Translations under genes and position numbers: made by a program | Shown: positions 53,626 through 62,983 of the stretch, piece by piece | Layout of the letters: each line of letters opens with the position of its first letter | Position numbering within the stretch: the stretch's first letter is position 1 | NCBI RefSeq assembly: GCF_001571365.1 | Contig: NZ_BCTQ01000008.1 | Coordinates: 1-64,000, forward strand | From: Achromobacter denitrificans NBRC 15125 | GTDB lineage: Bacteria > Pseudomonadota > Gammaproteobacteria > Burkholderiales > Burkholderiaceae_B | Length of the DNA: 64,000 nt | Direction of reading: 5' to 3' | Notes under the pieces: model-generated | Databases searched by the model: none | What the model was told of the DNA's origin: nothing | Seen by the model: only the letters and a program-made list of their open reading frames with translations

Positions 53626-54750
53626 TTACATCTTGTCCTTCAGCACGCTCAGCAGGCGCTGGGCGGTGGCGCTGTTGTCGCGCGCGCCATTGGCGTCCAG
53701 CACCGTGACCAGGGTCTGGTCGCCGCTGGCGGCCAGGTGGATGCGGTACTGCGGCGCCTCGGCCTTCTTGTCGCCCGAGAACATGCGGCTGAAGAAGCCC
53801 GGCTGCTCGATCTTCTCGCCCGTGTCGGTATCGACGTAGCGGACGAAATAATCGCCGGCGGAACGGTCGCGGTCGTCCACGGCGAAACCGCCGCCGTCCA
53901 GCGCCACGCCGACACGGCGCCAGGCGCGGTCGAAGGATTCGCTGACGATGAGCGACGCGCCCTGCGCGCGGACATCCTGCTGCACCGCCGGCTTCTGCGG
54001 CGCGGCCTCGGCCTGCTGTACCAGCTTGCGGGCGTTGTCGACGTCGGAACCCAGGTAGACCATCATGCGGGCGAGCATGGCGGCGTTCAGGCCCGGATCT
54101 TCCTTGCCGTTCTGCCATTGCACCTGGCCGCCGTCGGCGCCGACGCGCTTTTCGAGCATCTGGCGATGGCTGACGTAGACTTCGGTGTGGCCGTTGACGC
54201 GTTCGACGCGCGTGCGGAATTTCTCGCGCTCGCCGCTATCCCAGGCCGATTCCAGGATCATGCCCAAGGCCTGACGCAGCCAGCTTTCCGGGATCTTGGC
54301 GCGGTTTTCCGCCCAATCGGTTTCGATCAGGCCGGCGCTGGGGCTGTTGCTGGCCACGGTGAAGCCGCTTTCGGTCCAGAAGTCGATCAGGCGCGGGAAC
54401 ACGTCCTCGGGGGGACGGTCCACGACGAGCCAGCGCAGGTCGCCGTCGCGCTCGACGCGCATGTCCGTGCGAGCGGGCAGCACGTTGCTGGTCTTGGGCG
54501 CGCTGGCTTGCGCCTCGCCCTGCTGCTGGAACTGCGAGTACGTCGTCGAACCCGAAGCGGGCGCGCGGTAGCGCGGATCGCTGTTGGCCTGCGTCAGGTC
54601 GGGCGGGATGCTCAGGGGCTCTCCACGCTGCGTGACCGCGCTTTTGTAATTGACGGACTCTTCATTGCCCAGGAGTTGATTGACCTCGCTACAACCGGCC
54701 AACAACACCAGAGACATCAATGCCGACAAACCGGCATGACGCTTGTTCAT
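53626..54750 (-). CDS. bamC: BamC, outer-membrane protein assembly lipoprotein
   Basis: Accessory lipoprotein of the BAM complex. The protein has 374 residues from the ATG at 54750 behind GAGGATACG. The lipobox is LLAGCS (Cys about 20). The N-terminal unstructured BamD-binding part follows (YKSAVTQRGEPLSIPPDLTQ), then two helix-grip domains. It lies 17 bp after dapA in the order also found in enterobacteria. The longer in-frame opening to 54885 overlaps dapA and was rejected. Confidence 0.93.
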   Translation of the reverse strand: MNKRHAGLSALMSLVLLAGCSEVNQLLGNEESVNYKSAVTQRGEPLSIPPDLTQANSDPRYRAPASGSTTYSQFQQQGEAQASAPKTSNVLPARTDMRVERDGDLRWLVVDRPPEDVFPRLIDFWTESGFTVASNSPSAGLIETDWAENRAKIPESWLRQALGMILESAWDSGEREKFRTRVERVNGHTEVYVSHRQMLEKRVGADGGQVQWQNGKEDPGLNAAMLARMMVYLGSDVDNARKLVQQAEAAPQKPAVQQDVRAQGASLIVSESFDRAWRRVGVALDGGGFAVDDRDRSAGDYFVRYVDTDTGEKIEQPGFFSRMFSGDKKAEAPQYRIHLAASGDQTLVTVLDANGARDNSATAQRLLSVLKDKM

Positions 54751-54767
54751 ACGTATCCTCACGATAT

Positions 54768-55673
54768 TTAGAGCAGGCCCGCATCCTGAAGCGCGTCGCG
54801 CACCGTCGCATGGTGCTGCGCCCCCAGTTCCACCAGCGGCAGCCGGTAGCCAAGTGCGCTGCGGCCCAATTCGGCCAGCGCCCACTTGACGGGGATGGGA
54901 TTGGCTTCAACGAACAAAGCCTTGTTCAGACGCGCCAGGCGCGCATTTAGTTCGCGCACCTTCGGCACATTGCCGGCCAGGGCGGCGGCACAGAGGTCAC
55001 GCATGAGCTTCGGCGCCACGTTGGCGGTCACGGAGATGTTGCCGCGCGCGCCCAGCAGGATCAGGGCGGCGGCGGTGGGATCGTCGCCGCTGAAGACCTG
55101 GAAGCCGGCCGGCGCTTCGCGCAGCAGCAGGCCGCCGCGGGCGATGTCGCCGGTGGCATCCTTGATGCCGATGATGCCCGGCACCTGGGCCAGGCGCAGG
55201 ACCGTATCGTTGCTCATGTCGGCAACGGTGCGGCCCGGCACGTTGTACAGAATGGTGGGCAGGTCGACGGCTTCCGACACGGCGCGGAAGTGGCGGTACA
55301 GGCCTTCCTGGGAAGGCTTGTTGTAGTACGGAACCACCGACAGGCCGGCCTGCGCGCCGACGGCCTTGGCGTGGCGCGTCAGGTGGATGGCTTCGTCGGT
55401 GGAGTTGGCACCCACCCCGGCAATGACCGGAATGCGGCCCGCCGCGTGCTCGACGGCGACGCGGATCAGTTCCGCGTGCTCTTCCATGGAGACCGTGGGC
55501 GACTCCCCGGTGGTACCCACCACCACCAGTGCGTCGGTTCCTTCCTGGACGTGCCAGTCGATCAACGACCGGTAGGCAGCGTAATCAAGGCTGCCGTCGG
55601 GCTGCATTGGGGTGACCAGGGCCACCATGCTGCCCTGGAAATTAACGCCTGCGGCGGTTGCAGGGGATGCCAT
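54768..55673 (-). CDS. dapA: 4-hydroxy-tetrahydrodipicolinate synthase DapA
   Basis: Condenses pyruvate with aspartate semialdehyde in the lysine and diaminopimelate pathway. The protein has 301 residues: [10 protein letters not shown] near the start, [16 protein letters not shown] (about 49-64), catalytic Tyr in [17 protein letters not shown], and Schiff-base Lys in [15 protein letters not shown]. The start at 55673 is taken. It is first in a dapA-bamC operon. Confidence 0.95.
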   Translation of the reverse strand: MASPATAAGVNFQGSMVALVTPMQPDGSLDYAAYRSLIDWHVQEGTDALVVVGTTGESPTVSMEEHAELIRVAVEHAAGRIPVIAGVGANSTDEAIHLTRHAKAVGAQAGLSVVPYYNKPSQEGLYRHFRAVSEAVDLPTILYNVPGRTVADMSNDTVLRLAQVPGIIGIKDATGDIARGGLLLREAPAGFQVFSGDDPTAAALILLGARGNISVTANVAPKLMRDLCAAALAGNVPKVRELNARLARLNKALFVEANPIPVKWALAELGRSALGYRLPLVELGAQHHATVRDALQDAGLL

Positions 55674-55760
55674 AAATGTAGGGCTCCAAGGCCCTGCGGC
55701 AGGATGCCCCAAGGCCAGAATCAGTGAAACAGCTGAGTTTAACGGAAATTGGCCAAAATC

Positions 55761-56408
55761 TTACAGAAACCATTGAACGATTGTCGTTCCCAACCCAAGC
55801 ACCGGCCGCATCAAAAGCCACAGCACGTCGGTCACCAGCAGGACCACGACGATCACCAGGCCATAGGGCTCGATTTTCGAGTATTGCCAGGCCAGGCGGT
55901 TGGGCAGCAGGCTGAAAAGGATACGTCCCCCGTCCAGCGGCAGGATGGGCAGCAGGTTCAGCGCCATCAGCACCAGATTGACGTTGACGCCGGCCACCGC
56001 CATCTCGAACCAGAACGATTCCTGCAGACCGGATTCCAGGAACAGGCGCAGGGAAAACGCCCACAGGATCGCCATCAGCAGGTTGGCGGCGGGGCCGGCC
56101 AGCGCGACCCACAGCATGTCCTGCTTGGGACGGCGCAGGCGCCCGAAGTCCACCGGCACGGGCTTGGCCCAGCCGAACAGCATGCCGGGGCTGCCCAGCA
56201 GCTTGGACGCCAGCAGGATGGCCACCGGCACCAGCAGCGTGCCGACCGGATCGATGTGGCGCGCCGGGTTCAGGCTGATACGGCCGGCCTGGTAGGCCGT
56301 GGGATCGCCGAACATGCGCGCGACGAAGCCGTGCGCGGCCTCGTGCAGGGTGATGGCGAAAATGACCGGTATCGCGTAGACCGCAATGGTTTGGATGATG
56401 TCGTTCAT
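55761..56408 (-). CDS. Site-2-protease-family (M50) membrane metalloprotease
   Basis: The 215-residue protein has about five hydrophobic helices. The zinc motif HEAAHG (about 22-27, in FAITLHEAAHGFVARMFGD) and the second-site motif (ALNLLPILPLDGGRIL) are present, as in the rhomboid-sized S2P/YwhC group. The substrate is unknown. It lies between a Sua5/YciO gene and dapA, all on the minus strand. Confidence 0.92.
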   Translation of the reverse strand: MNDIIQTIAVYAIPVIFAITLHEAAHGFVARMFGDPTAYQAGRISLNPARHIDPVGTLLVPVAILLASKLLGSPGMLFGWAKPVPVDFGRLRRPKQDMLWVALAGPAANLLMAILWAFSLRLFLESGLQESFWFEMAVAGVNVNLVLMALNLLPILPLDGGRILFSLLPNRLAWQYSKIEPYGLVIVVVLLVTDVLWLLMRPVLGLGTTIVQWFL

Positions 56409-56477
56409 GGCGAACCGGATTGTAGATGAGCCGCGGGCCGGCGGGAGCCGTTCCGCGAAGCATTGCAGCAGGCGCGA

Positions 56478-57104
56478 TCAGGCAAGGCCCAGCGTCGCCG
56501 GGTCGCCGCGACCCACGCGCACCACCACCGGCTCGTCGCCGGTGAGGTCGATCACGGTGGTGGGCGATTGCGGGCAGGCGCCCGCGTCGATGATGGCCGC
56601 CAGGGAGTGGTCGTAGCGCTCGCGGATTTCCTCCGCGTCGTTCAGCGCCTCGGACTCGTCCTTGGGGATGAGCGTGGTCGACAGCAAGGGCGCCCCCACC
56701 TGCTCCAGCAGGCCCAGCATGACGGGGTGGTCGGGCACGCGGATGCCGATGGTCTTGCGGGAAGGATGCGAGACGCGCCGCGGCACTTCCTTGGTGGCTT
56801 CCAGGATGAAGGTCCAGGGGCCGGGCGTCGCGGCTTTCAGCAGGCGGTACTGGCGGTTGTCCACGCGGGCGAAGTGGCCGATTTCGGCCAGGTCGCGGCA
56901 CAGCAGCGTGAGATGGTGGCGTTCGTCCAGGCCCCGGAGCCGGCGCAGGCCGTCGGCGGCGTCCTTGTCGTCCAGGCGGGCGACGACCGCATAGCTGGAA
57001 TCGGTGGGAACGGCCACCAGGCCGCCGTCGGCAAGCCATTGGGCCGCCTGCTTGAGCAGGCGCGGTTGGGGATTCGCGGGATGAATGGAGAAATACAGAG
57101 CCAT
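56478..57104 (-). CDS. Sua5/YciO/YrdC-family (L-threonylcarbamoyladenylate synthase-like) protein
   Basis: The 208-residue single-domain protein has the YrdC fold: LADGGLVAVPTDSSYAVVARLDD, LRGLDERHHLTLLCRDLAEIG, PGPWTFILEATKEVPRR and TIGIRVPDHPV. YrdC/Sua5 proteins make threonylcarbamoyl-AMP for tRNA t6A; YciO-type relatives are less clearly assigned and this sequence looks closer to YciO. Confidence 0.88.
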   Translation of the reverse strand: MALYFSIHPANPQPRLLKQAAQWLADGGLVAVPTDSSYAVVARLDDKDAADGLRRLRGLDERHHLTLLCRDLAEIGHFARVDNRQYRLLKAATPGPWTFILEATKEVPRRVSHPSRKTIGIRVPDHPVMLGLLEQVGAPLLSTTLIPKDESEALNDAEEIRERYDHSLAAIIDAGACPQSPTTVIDLTGDEPVVVRVGRGDPATLGLA

Positions 57105-57191
57105 GGGTTTATCCTAACATTCTTGAAGGTCGCCCAGTAAAGGGCGGCGATGCAAAATGGCGGGACGGCCGATCCCGCCCGGAGAAATAGA

Positions 57192-58043
57192 ATGCGCCTT
57201 GATAACTCGCGCCAGAGCGACAATGTGGAAGACCGCCGCGCCAGCGGGCCGCGGATCGGCGGACGAGGCACCATCGGCATCGGTACGATAGTACTGGCCC
57301 TGGTCGCCATGTACTTCGGCGTGGACCCCAGCGTGGTCCTGCAAATGGCCGAAGGCCCCCCGACCACGCAGCAGGCCCCGGCCTCGCGCCCGCCCGCCAA
57401 CGATCCCCAGGCCATCTTCGTCTCGAAGGTGCTGGGCGAAACCGAGGACACCTGGAGCGCCATTTTCCAGAAAGACCTGAACCGCCAGTACGTGGCGCCC
57501 AAGCTGGTGCTGTTCCGCGGCGCCACGCCCACGGCCTGCGGCACGGGGCAATCGGCGATGGGGCCGTTCTATTGCCCGGGCGACAGCAAGGTCTACATCG
57601 ACCTGGCCTTCTTCGATGAATTGCAGAACCGGTTCAAGGCGCCGGGCGATTTCGCCCAGGCCTACGTGATCGCGCATGAGGTCGGGCACCACGTCCAGCA
57701 TCTGCTCGGCATCTCGGACCAGGTCGACAACCTGCGCCGGCGCAATCCCTCGCAGGCCAACGCGCTGTCGGTGCGCATGGAACTGCAGGCGGACTGCTTC
57801 GCGGGGCTGTGGGCGCAGCGCGCCGATGCGGCGCGCAATATCCTGGAAGGCGGCGACGTGGAAGAAGCGCTGGGCGCCGCCACCGCCATCGGCGACGACC
57901 GCCTGCAGAAGCAGAGCCAGGGCTACGTCGTGCCCGACACGTTCACCCACGGCTCCTCGGCCCAGCGGGTGCGCTGGTTCAAGCGCGGCCTGGAAAGCGG
58001 CAGCATCAAGCAGTGCGACACGTTCTCGGCCAGCAGCCTGTAG
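57192..58043 (+). CDS. Neutral zinc metallopeptidase (YpfJ type)
   Basis: The 283-residue protein starts at 57192 behind GGAGAAATAG. A single N-terminal membrane anchor (GTIGIGTIVLALVAMYFGVD) follows a charged cytosolic start (MRLDNSRQSDNVEDRR, the YpfJ signature). The zinc-binding HEVGHH lies in YVIAHEVGHHVQHLLG, with the downstream ELQADCFAGLWA glutamate ligand. The physiological substrate is unknown. A strong hairpin follows. Confidence 0.9.
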   Translation: MRLDNSRQSDNVEDRRASGPRIGGRGTIGIGTIVLALVAMYFGVDPSVVLQMAEGPPTTQQAPASRPPANDPQAIFVSKVLGETEDTWSAIFQKDLNRQYVAPKLVLFRGATPTACGTGQSAMGPFYCPGDSKVYIDLAFFDELQNRFKAPGDFAQAYVIAHEVGHHVQHLLGISDQVDNLRRRNPSQANALSVRMELQADCFAGLWAQRADAARNILEGGDVEEALGAATAIGDDRLQKQSQGYVVPDTFTHGSSAQRVRWFKRGLESGSIKQCDTFSASSL

Positions 58044-58053
58044 GCCCGCGCCG

Positions 58054-58094
58054 CGCCGCCTTGCCTGTATATCCATACAGCCCGCAAGGCGGCG
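58054..58094 (+). terminator. 17-bp two-part hairpin after the metallopeptidase gene
   Basis: CGCCGCCTTGC (58054-58064) pairs with GCAAGGCGGCG (58084-58094). Inside it CTGTAT/ATACAG closes an ATCC tetraloop, leaving a 3-nt CCC bulge. The downstream sequence is only mildly T-rich, so it is a probable but not classical terminator. Confidence 0.5.
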
Positions 58095-58230
58095 GCGTCT
58101 TCATCTTGTAAGATTACGCCCCCTCGCCGCGTTGCGCGCGCGTTTCCACGCGCGCCTTCGGTCGAGCGGCGCGGCGCGCGCCAGGCTCGATCCGCCGGCG
58201 CGCGCATTCCCCAGACCCTAGATCCGTTCC

Positions 58231-58767
58231 ATGGCCAAGAAGTTCGAACCGCTAATCACCGCTGATGAGGTGCAAGAGATCCTTGCCGAGCCCAAGGAAA
58301 CCGTAAAGCCGATAGCCTGGATTCCGAAGCCCGCCCTCACCGACCTCCAGTGGATGGAATTCGCGAGCCCGTGCCGGATCAAGGGAGAAGTGCGCGAGGA
58401 CGTGATCTTCCGCGCAACCTACCGCGGGGCGCGCACCGCCGTGCACGGGCAGGCCACCATTTTCCTGGCCGAGGCCTTTTGCGCCAGCCTCTTCGTGGGG
58501 CCGCACCGCGTGTTCGGCGTGGACACCGACGATTCCTTCCACACCAGCCTGGTGGGCGAAGGCCGGCCGCAATTCCGCAAGGCGCTGGCGGACCGCAGCC
58601 ATGAACATCTCTGGGTGGACGAGGGCGAGGGCTATGCCGAGCCCGTCGTGCCCGCCCTCCACACCATCGGCGCGCTGATGCAGTACTTCCTGCCGCGGGC
58701 GAACCTGACGCTGACCGGCGGTTTCGCGCATCCCCTCAAAGGCCGCCAAATCGAACTGATCCTATGA
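58231..58767 (+). CDS. Conserved hypothetical protein, first gene of a coupled pair
   Basis: The 178-residue soluble protein has no recognised domain. Segments include FEPLITADEVQEILAEPKETVKPIAWIPKP, CRIKGEVREDVIFRATYRG and a C-terminal ANLTLTGGFAHPLKGRQIELIL. There is no obvious ribosome site before the ATG. The stop overlaps the start of the next gene (ATGA), so the two products probably act together. Confidence 0.75.
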   Translation: MAKKFEPLITADEVQEILAEPKETVKPIAWIPKPALTDLQWMEFASPCRIKGEVREDVIFRATYRGARTAVHGQATIFLAEAFCASLFVGPHRVFGVDTDDSFHTSLVGEGRPQFRKALADRSHEHLWVDEGEGYAEPVVPALHTIGALMQYFLPRANLTLTGGFAHPLKGRQIELIL

Positions 58768-59528
58768 GCAATTTTCTGGAAGCCTCCGGCTGGACTGTCC
58801 TGCCGGCCGGCGAGCACGCCATCCGCGCCGTATCGCCCATGACGCTGGGCCTGGACGGACAGCATGCGGCATTCTTCATCGCGCATCCCGACGAGTCGTC
58901 TTTCTACCTGACCGACGCCTGTGAGACCGCGATGCACGCGTCCAGCTACGGCATCGACCTGCCCGCCAAGCGCATCGACCTGCTGAACGAAACGCCGGGC
59001 GTGAGCCTGGCGCATTTCGACCGCAGCGGCGCCATCGTGGCGTCCGGCCCCAACGAACAGCTGCAGGAAGCCTTGTGGGACGCGGTGAAGCTGGCGATGG
59101 CGCTGTCGTTCCAGTGCGCCAAGTGGATGCCGCGCTTCAGCCAGCTGCGCTTTCGCGCGCAGGTGGGCCGCGCGCTGGCCGAAGGCGTGGGCGTGAACCG
59201 CCTGGTCAAGGGCGCGCGCGCCAAGGGCAGCAGCGGGCACACGGCGGATTTCGCCTACGCGGTGCGCGCCTCCGGCAGCACGGCGTTGACGTACATCGAG
59301 CCGATCGCTCTGAAAGCCGGCAAGAAAATGGACTGGACGCAGGTCTACCAGACCCACGGCAAGATGTCGGACGTGAAAATGGCCGATGCGCGCAACTCGC
59401 GCATGGTCATCCTGGAAGACGGCGCCTCGGCCGATGAATTCAAGAAGGCGGTGACCATCCTGGAACAATCCGCCACCGTGCAGACGCTGGCCAAGACGCG
59501 CGACTGGCGCGAAGTCTTTTCCAGCTAG
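58764..59528 (+). CDS. DUF1828-like protein, second gene of a coupled pair
   Basis: The 254-residue soluble protein has the DUF1828-type N-terminal half: DGQHAAFFIAHPDESSFYLTDACETAMHASSYGI and RIDLLNETPGVSLAHFDRSGAIVA. The C-terminal half may be the associated DUF1829-like region (NSRMVILEDGASADEFKKAVTILEQS). The family assignment is from memory of the pattern. The function is unknown. Related proteins are frequent in mobile or phage-linked loci, but base composition here is like the chromosome. Confidence 0.7.
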   Translation: MSNFLEASGWTVLPAGEHAIRAVSPMTLGLDGQHAAFFIAHPDESSFYLTDACETAMHASSYGIDLPAKRIDLLNETPGVSLAHFDRSGAIVASGPNEQLQEALWDAVKLAMALSFQCAKWMPRFSQLRFRAQVGRALAEGVGVNRLVKGARAKGSSGHTADFAYAVRASGSTALTYIEPIALKAGKKMDWTQVYQTHGKMSDVKMADARNSRMVILEDGASADEFKKAVTILEQSATVQTLAKTRDWREVFSS

Positions 59529-59535
59529 GACGGCG

Positions 59536-59808
59536 TCAGGAAGCCATGTTGGTCAGGCCGTCGACGATTTCGCGGCCATGCAGGATGGCCGCATGCACCG
59601 CTTCGCGCGGACTGAAGACGAAACCACCTTCGGCAAAGCACGGGACCGGATATTCGTCGCCGCCTTCGAGTACGGCGCCCGCCTGGACCACCATCACCGA
59701 CGCAATGAAGACGGGGCCGCTGGGCGGCGCTTCAACCTCGGCGCCGGCGCCCCGGGACACTTTGGCCGTAAGCCGGTATCCCTTGTAGATCAAGTTGTTC
59801 TGATGCAC
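59536..59808 (-). CDS. Small conserved hypothetical protein
   Basis: A GTG at 59808 preceded by AAAGAGGG with ideal spacing gives 90 residues (HQNNLIYKGYRLTAKVSRGAG...). In-frame ATGs at 59853 and 59838 lack usable ribosome sites. The product is a small beta-rich protein with FIASVMVVQAGAVLEGGDEYPVP and SPREAVHAAILHGREIVDGL. I do not recognise a family. It converges on the DUF1828-like gene with a 7-bp gap. Confidence 0.68.
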   Translation of the reverse strand: MHQNNLIYKGYRLTAKVSRGAGAEVEAPPSGPVFIASVMVVQAGAVLEGGDEYPVPCFAEGGFVFSPREAVHAAILHGREIVDGLTNMAS

Positions 59809-60079
59809 TTCGGATGCCCTCTTTCTGCGATCCAGCATACTCCGGCTGTCCATGACAGTTCAGATATGTTTTGTAACTCAGGCAGAAACTAGAAACATTG
59901 TTGCATCGCAAGAGGTGCGTCCCCGTTTCTCGACGACCGAGCGAGCGCAACACCCATCCGGCGCATGGCCAAGCGTGACGCGGCCTGCGCGGGAACCTGG
60001 CAAGCCCCGCCCATGCGTCCCCGCGCCGATTCACGGGGATTACCCTAAAGCTGTTGCGTATCCACACTTTCGGACGGAT

Positions 60080-60844
60080 TCATGCCGTCGCCCGCGGCAG
60101 ATTCGCGGCCTGCCCCCGCCCTTGCCGCCAGGCGGCATCCGGCGCGACGGCGTCCGCCTCGGGGTTGCCGAAAAACGCGGGAAACTGCCGCTCGCCCTTT
60201 TTCGTGAGAGCCAGCGCGCGCGAATCCAGGTCCTTGCTGACCCAGCCCCGCCGCAGCAGCGCATCCAGCAGGGCCGCGCCCAGCGCGCCGCCCAGGTGCG
60301 AGCGACGCTCGCTCCAGTCCAGGCAGGAGCAGGCAAAGCGCCGGCGGCGTTGCCGCGCCTGCGCGGCATCCACGCCGATCTGCGCGAGCGCGGCTTCGCC
60401 CAGCGGCGTCAGCGCGTAGTCGCGCCCGTCGGCTTCCAGCCAGCGGCGGGCCAGCATCGCGTCGTGCATGCGCACCGCCAGCGTGCCCGCCATATGGTCG
60501 TAGCAGGTGCGCGCCTCGCGCAGCGCGGAAGGCGTATTCGGCTTGAACGGCGCGCGCTCGGCCCCCGCCACCACCAGCAGGGCCTCCAGCGCGTGGGCGA
60601 CCTCGCCGTTGGCGAGCCGGTAGTAGCGATGCTTGCCCTGCACGGCCATCTCCACCAGGCCCTGCTCGCGCAAGCGCTGGAAATGGCTGCTGGCCGTGGA
60701 AGCGCCGATGTCCGCGACCGCCGCCAGTTCGGTTGCCGTGCGGGCGCGACCATCCAGCAGCACGCACAGCATGCGGGCGCGCGCGGGGTCGGCGATGGCG
60801 CCCGCCACCGCGGAAAGATTGATGTCGGCGAACGTGGATTCCAT
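60080..60844 (-). CDS. ArsR-family winged-helix regulator with extended C-terminus
   Basis: The protein has 254 residues. The N-terminal ~90 form an ArsR-type winged helix (IADPARARMLCVLLDGRARTATELAAVADIGASTASSHFQRLREQGLVEM, KHRYYRLANGEVAHALEALL). The C-terminal ~150 residues are unusual for the small ArsR repressors and include FACSCLDWSERRSHLGGALGAALLDALL; the paired cysteines could sense metal or thiols. It is divergent from an MFS gene (86-bp gap) that it probably controls. Confidence 0.88.
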   Translation of the reverse strand: MESTFADINLSAVAGAIADPARARMLCVLLDGRARTATELAAVADIGASTASSHFQRLREQGLVEMAVQGKHRYYRLANGEVAHALEALLVVAGAERAPFKPNTPSALREARTCYDHMAGTLAVRMHDAMLARRWLEADGRDYALTPLGEAALAQIGVDAAQARQRRRRFACSCLDWSERRSHLGGALGAALLDALLRRGWVSKDLDSRALALTKKGERQFPAFFGNPEADAVAPDAAWRQGRGQAANLPRATA

Positions 60845-60930
60845 GATTCGCTCCGGGTCAAAGTATCGTGTGCAGGCTCAAGCATACTGCGAGTCATCAC
60901 TACAAGACAGCCGGCCTCGCCGGACTCCCC

Positions 60931-62190
60931 ATGCGCAAATCCCGGGCATTCTTCGGCTGGACGGTGCTGTCCGCCACTTTCGTGCTGGCCATCTTCGGTT
61001 GGGGCGTGGGTTTCTACGGGCCGCCCGTTTTCCTGCACGCCGTGGCGCAGCGCACCGGCTGGGGCGTGGCGCTCATCTCCGGCGCCGTCACCCTGCACTT
61101 CCTCTGCGGAACGCTGGTGGTGGCCAACCTGCCTCGCCTGTACCGACGCTTCGGCGTGCCCGCCGTGACGTTGAGCGGCGCGCTGCTGCTCGCGCTGGGC
61201 GCGAACGGCTGGGCCCGCGCGGACGAGCCCTGGCAGCTCTATGCCGCCGCGCTGTTGAGCGGCATGGGCTGGGTGACGCTGGGCGCCGCCGCGGTCAACG
61301 CGCTGATCTCGCCCTGGTTCGCGCGCCGCCGCCCCGCCGCGCTCGGCATGGCCTACAACGGCGCCAGCGTCGGCGGCATCGTGTTCTCGCCCTTGTGGGT
61401 CTACCTGATCGGCACGATCGGCTTCGCGCAGGCGGCCTTGTGGGTGGGGATCGCGATGGTGGCGGTAATCGCGGCGCTGTCGTTCAAGGTGTTCGCCGTC
61501 ACGCCGCAACAGCTCGGACAGGCGCCCGATGGCGCGGCGGCGCCGGCACAGGCCCTGGCCGCGGCGCCGCAACCGCCATCCGTGCCCGAGCTGCGGCGCG
61601 ACCGGGCCTTCCTGACCCTGGCCGCGGGCACGTCGCTGGGCCTGTTCGCGCAGATCGGATTGATCGCGCACCTGCTGTCGCTCTTGGCCCCCTTGCTGGG
61701 CGCGCAGACGGCCGGCCTGGCGATGGGCCTGGCCACCGCCGCCGCCATCGCCGGGCGCACGCTGGTGGGTTGGCTGATGCCGGCGGGCGCCGACCGCCGC
61801 AAGGTGGCGTGCCTGGCGTACGCCATCCAGATCTGCGGATCGCTGGTCCTGATGCTGGCCGCCGAGCATGCCTGGGCCGTGTGGCTGGGCGTGCTGCTGT
61901 TCGGCTCGGGAATCGGCAACGCGACGTCGCTGCCGCCGCTGATCGCCCAGACCGAATTCTCGCGCGAGGACGCGCAACGCGTCGTGCCGCTGATCGTGGC
62001 GATCTCGCAAGGCGCCTACGCGTTCGCGCCCGCCCTGTTCGGCCTGCTGCGGGTGCTGTCGGAAGCCGCCGGGCATCCGCTGGGCTGGTTCCTGGCCGCG
62101 GCGGCCTGCCTGCAAGCCGCCGCGATCGCGAGCTTCGCGGCCGGTCGGTTCACTCCAGTCCGCCGCGGCGCGCGACCAGCCCGGCCATGA
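60931..62190 (+). CDS. MFS transporter
   Basis: The 419-residue protein has about 12 hydrophobic helices, from MRKSRAFFGWTVLSATFVLAIFGWGVGFYGPPVFL. The N-terminal pattern and the central PELRRDRAFLTLAAGTSLGLFAQIGLIAHL resemble monocarboxylate/oxalate-formate-type MFS proteins. The substrate is unknown. It is divergent from ArsR. Its 3' end overlaps the convergent paiB gene by 41 bp. Confidence 0.88.
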   Translation: MRKSRAFFGWTVLSATFVLAIFGWGVGFYGPPVFLHAVAQRTGWGVALISGAVTLHFLCGTLVVANLPRLYRRFGVPAVTLSGALLLALGANGWARADEPWQLYAAALLSGMGWVTLGAAAVNALISPWFARRRPAALGMAYNGASVGGIVFSPLWVYLIGTIGFAQAALWVGIAMVAVIAALSFKVFAVTPQQLGQAPDGAAAPAQALAAAPQPPSVPELRRDRAFLTLAAGTSLGLFAQIGLIAHLLSLLAPLLGAQTAGLAMGLATAAAIAGRTLVGWLMPAGADRRKVACLAYAIQICGSLVLMLAAEHAWAVWLGVLLFGSGIGNATSLPPLIAQTEFSREDAQRVVPLIVAISQGAYAFAPALFGLLRVLSEAAGHPLGWFLAAAACLQAAAIASFAAGRFTPVRRGARPARP

Positions 62191-62782
62191 CGGCATCGCC
62201 CTGCTCGTCCGCCAGGCCTTGCGCCACGCCGCGCCGGTCGGCGGGCGCGCGGTTCTGGCTGACTTTCCACTTGCCCTCGATGCGCGTCAGGCGGATCTCC
62301 ACGCCGACGATCGCACGCATCTGGGCGGCGATGAAATCGGCTGGCGCGTCGTCCACGCGCCAGGGCAGCGCGCGCGCCCTTTCCTGGCTGTCGGTCAGCG
62401 CGTCGAGCTGGGCCCGCAGCCAGGCCGGATCATCCTGTATCGCCGGAACGCCCCAGGCATGCACCGCCACGAAATTCCAGGTGGGCACGACCTTGTGCGT
62501 TTCTTCCTTGGTCGGATACCAGGACGGGGTAATGTAGGCCTGCGGGCCATGGAAGACGACCAGGCACTCCCGTCCCGAGGCCAGTTCCGCGAGTTGCGGA
62601 TTGACGCGCGCGACATGCAGGCGCAGCACGCCGCAAGGCCCTTCGGGATAGAGCAGACAGGGAATGTGGTTCGCCATCAGCCCGCCCTGGGCCGCGGTCG
62701 TGAGCACGCCCAGGGGGTGCGCGCGGATGAAATCGTGCTGAACGTCGAGGGAATCTTCGCGGAAGGCGGAAGGCAGATACAT
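62150..62782 (-). CDS. PaiB-type FMN-binding negative regulator
   Basis: The protein has 210 residues from the ATG at 62782 (MYLPSAFREDSLDVQHDFIRAHPLGVLTT). The split-barrel flavin-binding fold includes LMANHIPCLLYPEGPCGVLRLHVARVNPQ, the family signature AYITPSWYPTKEETHKVVPTWNFVAVHAWG, and a C-terminal TRIEGKWKVSQNRAPADRRGV. In Bacillus PaiB represses protease and sporulation genes; here the role is unknown. Confidence 0.9.
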   Translation of the reverse strand: MYLPSAFREDSLDVQHDFIRAHPLGVLTTAAQGGLMANHIPCLLYPEGPCGVLRLHVARVNPQLAELASGRECLVVFHGPQAYITPSWYPTKEETHKVVPTWNFVAVHAWGVPAIQDDPAWLRAQLDALTDSQERARALPWRVDDAPADFIAAQMRAIVGVEIRLTRIEGKWKVSQNRAPADRRGVAQGLADEQGDAVMAGLVARRGGLE

Positions 62783-62983
62783 GGCGGGAATCGAGTGTGC
62801 GGGGAAACACCCAACATACCGCCACCGTGGCCCCATTGCCAGGGCCACCAAGAATTCTTTTCATGGAGCCAGACGCGCCCGTCGCCGGCTGGCCGCGCCA
62901 TAATTGCCGGTACGCCCCCGCCTGCAACGTCTGCCGTCCGGCAACCCGCGCCCGGGTGTCATTTTTCCGCAAAAGGAGAAAAC

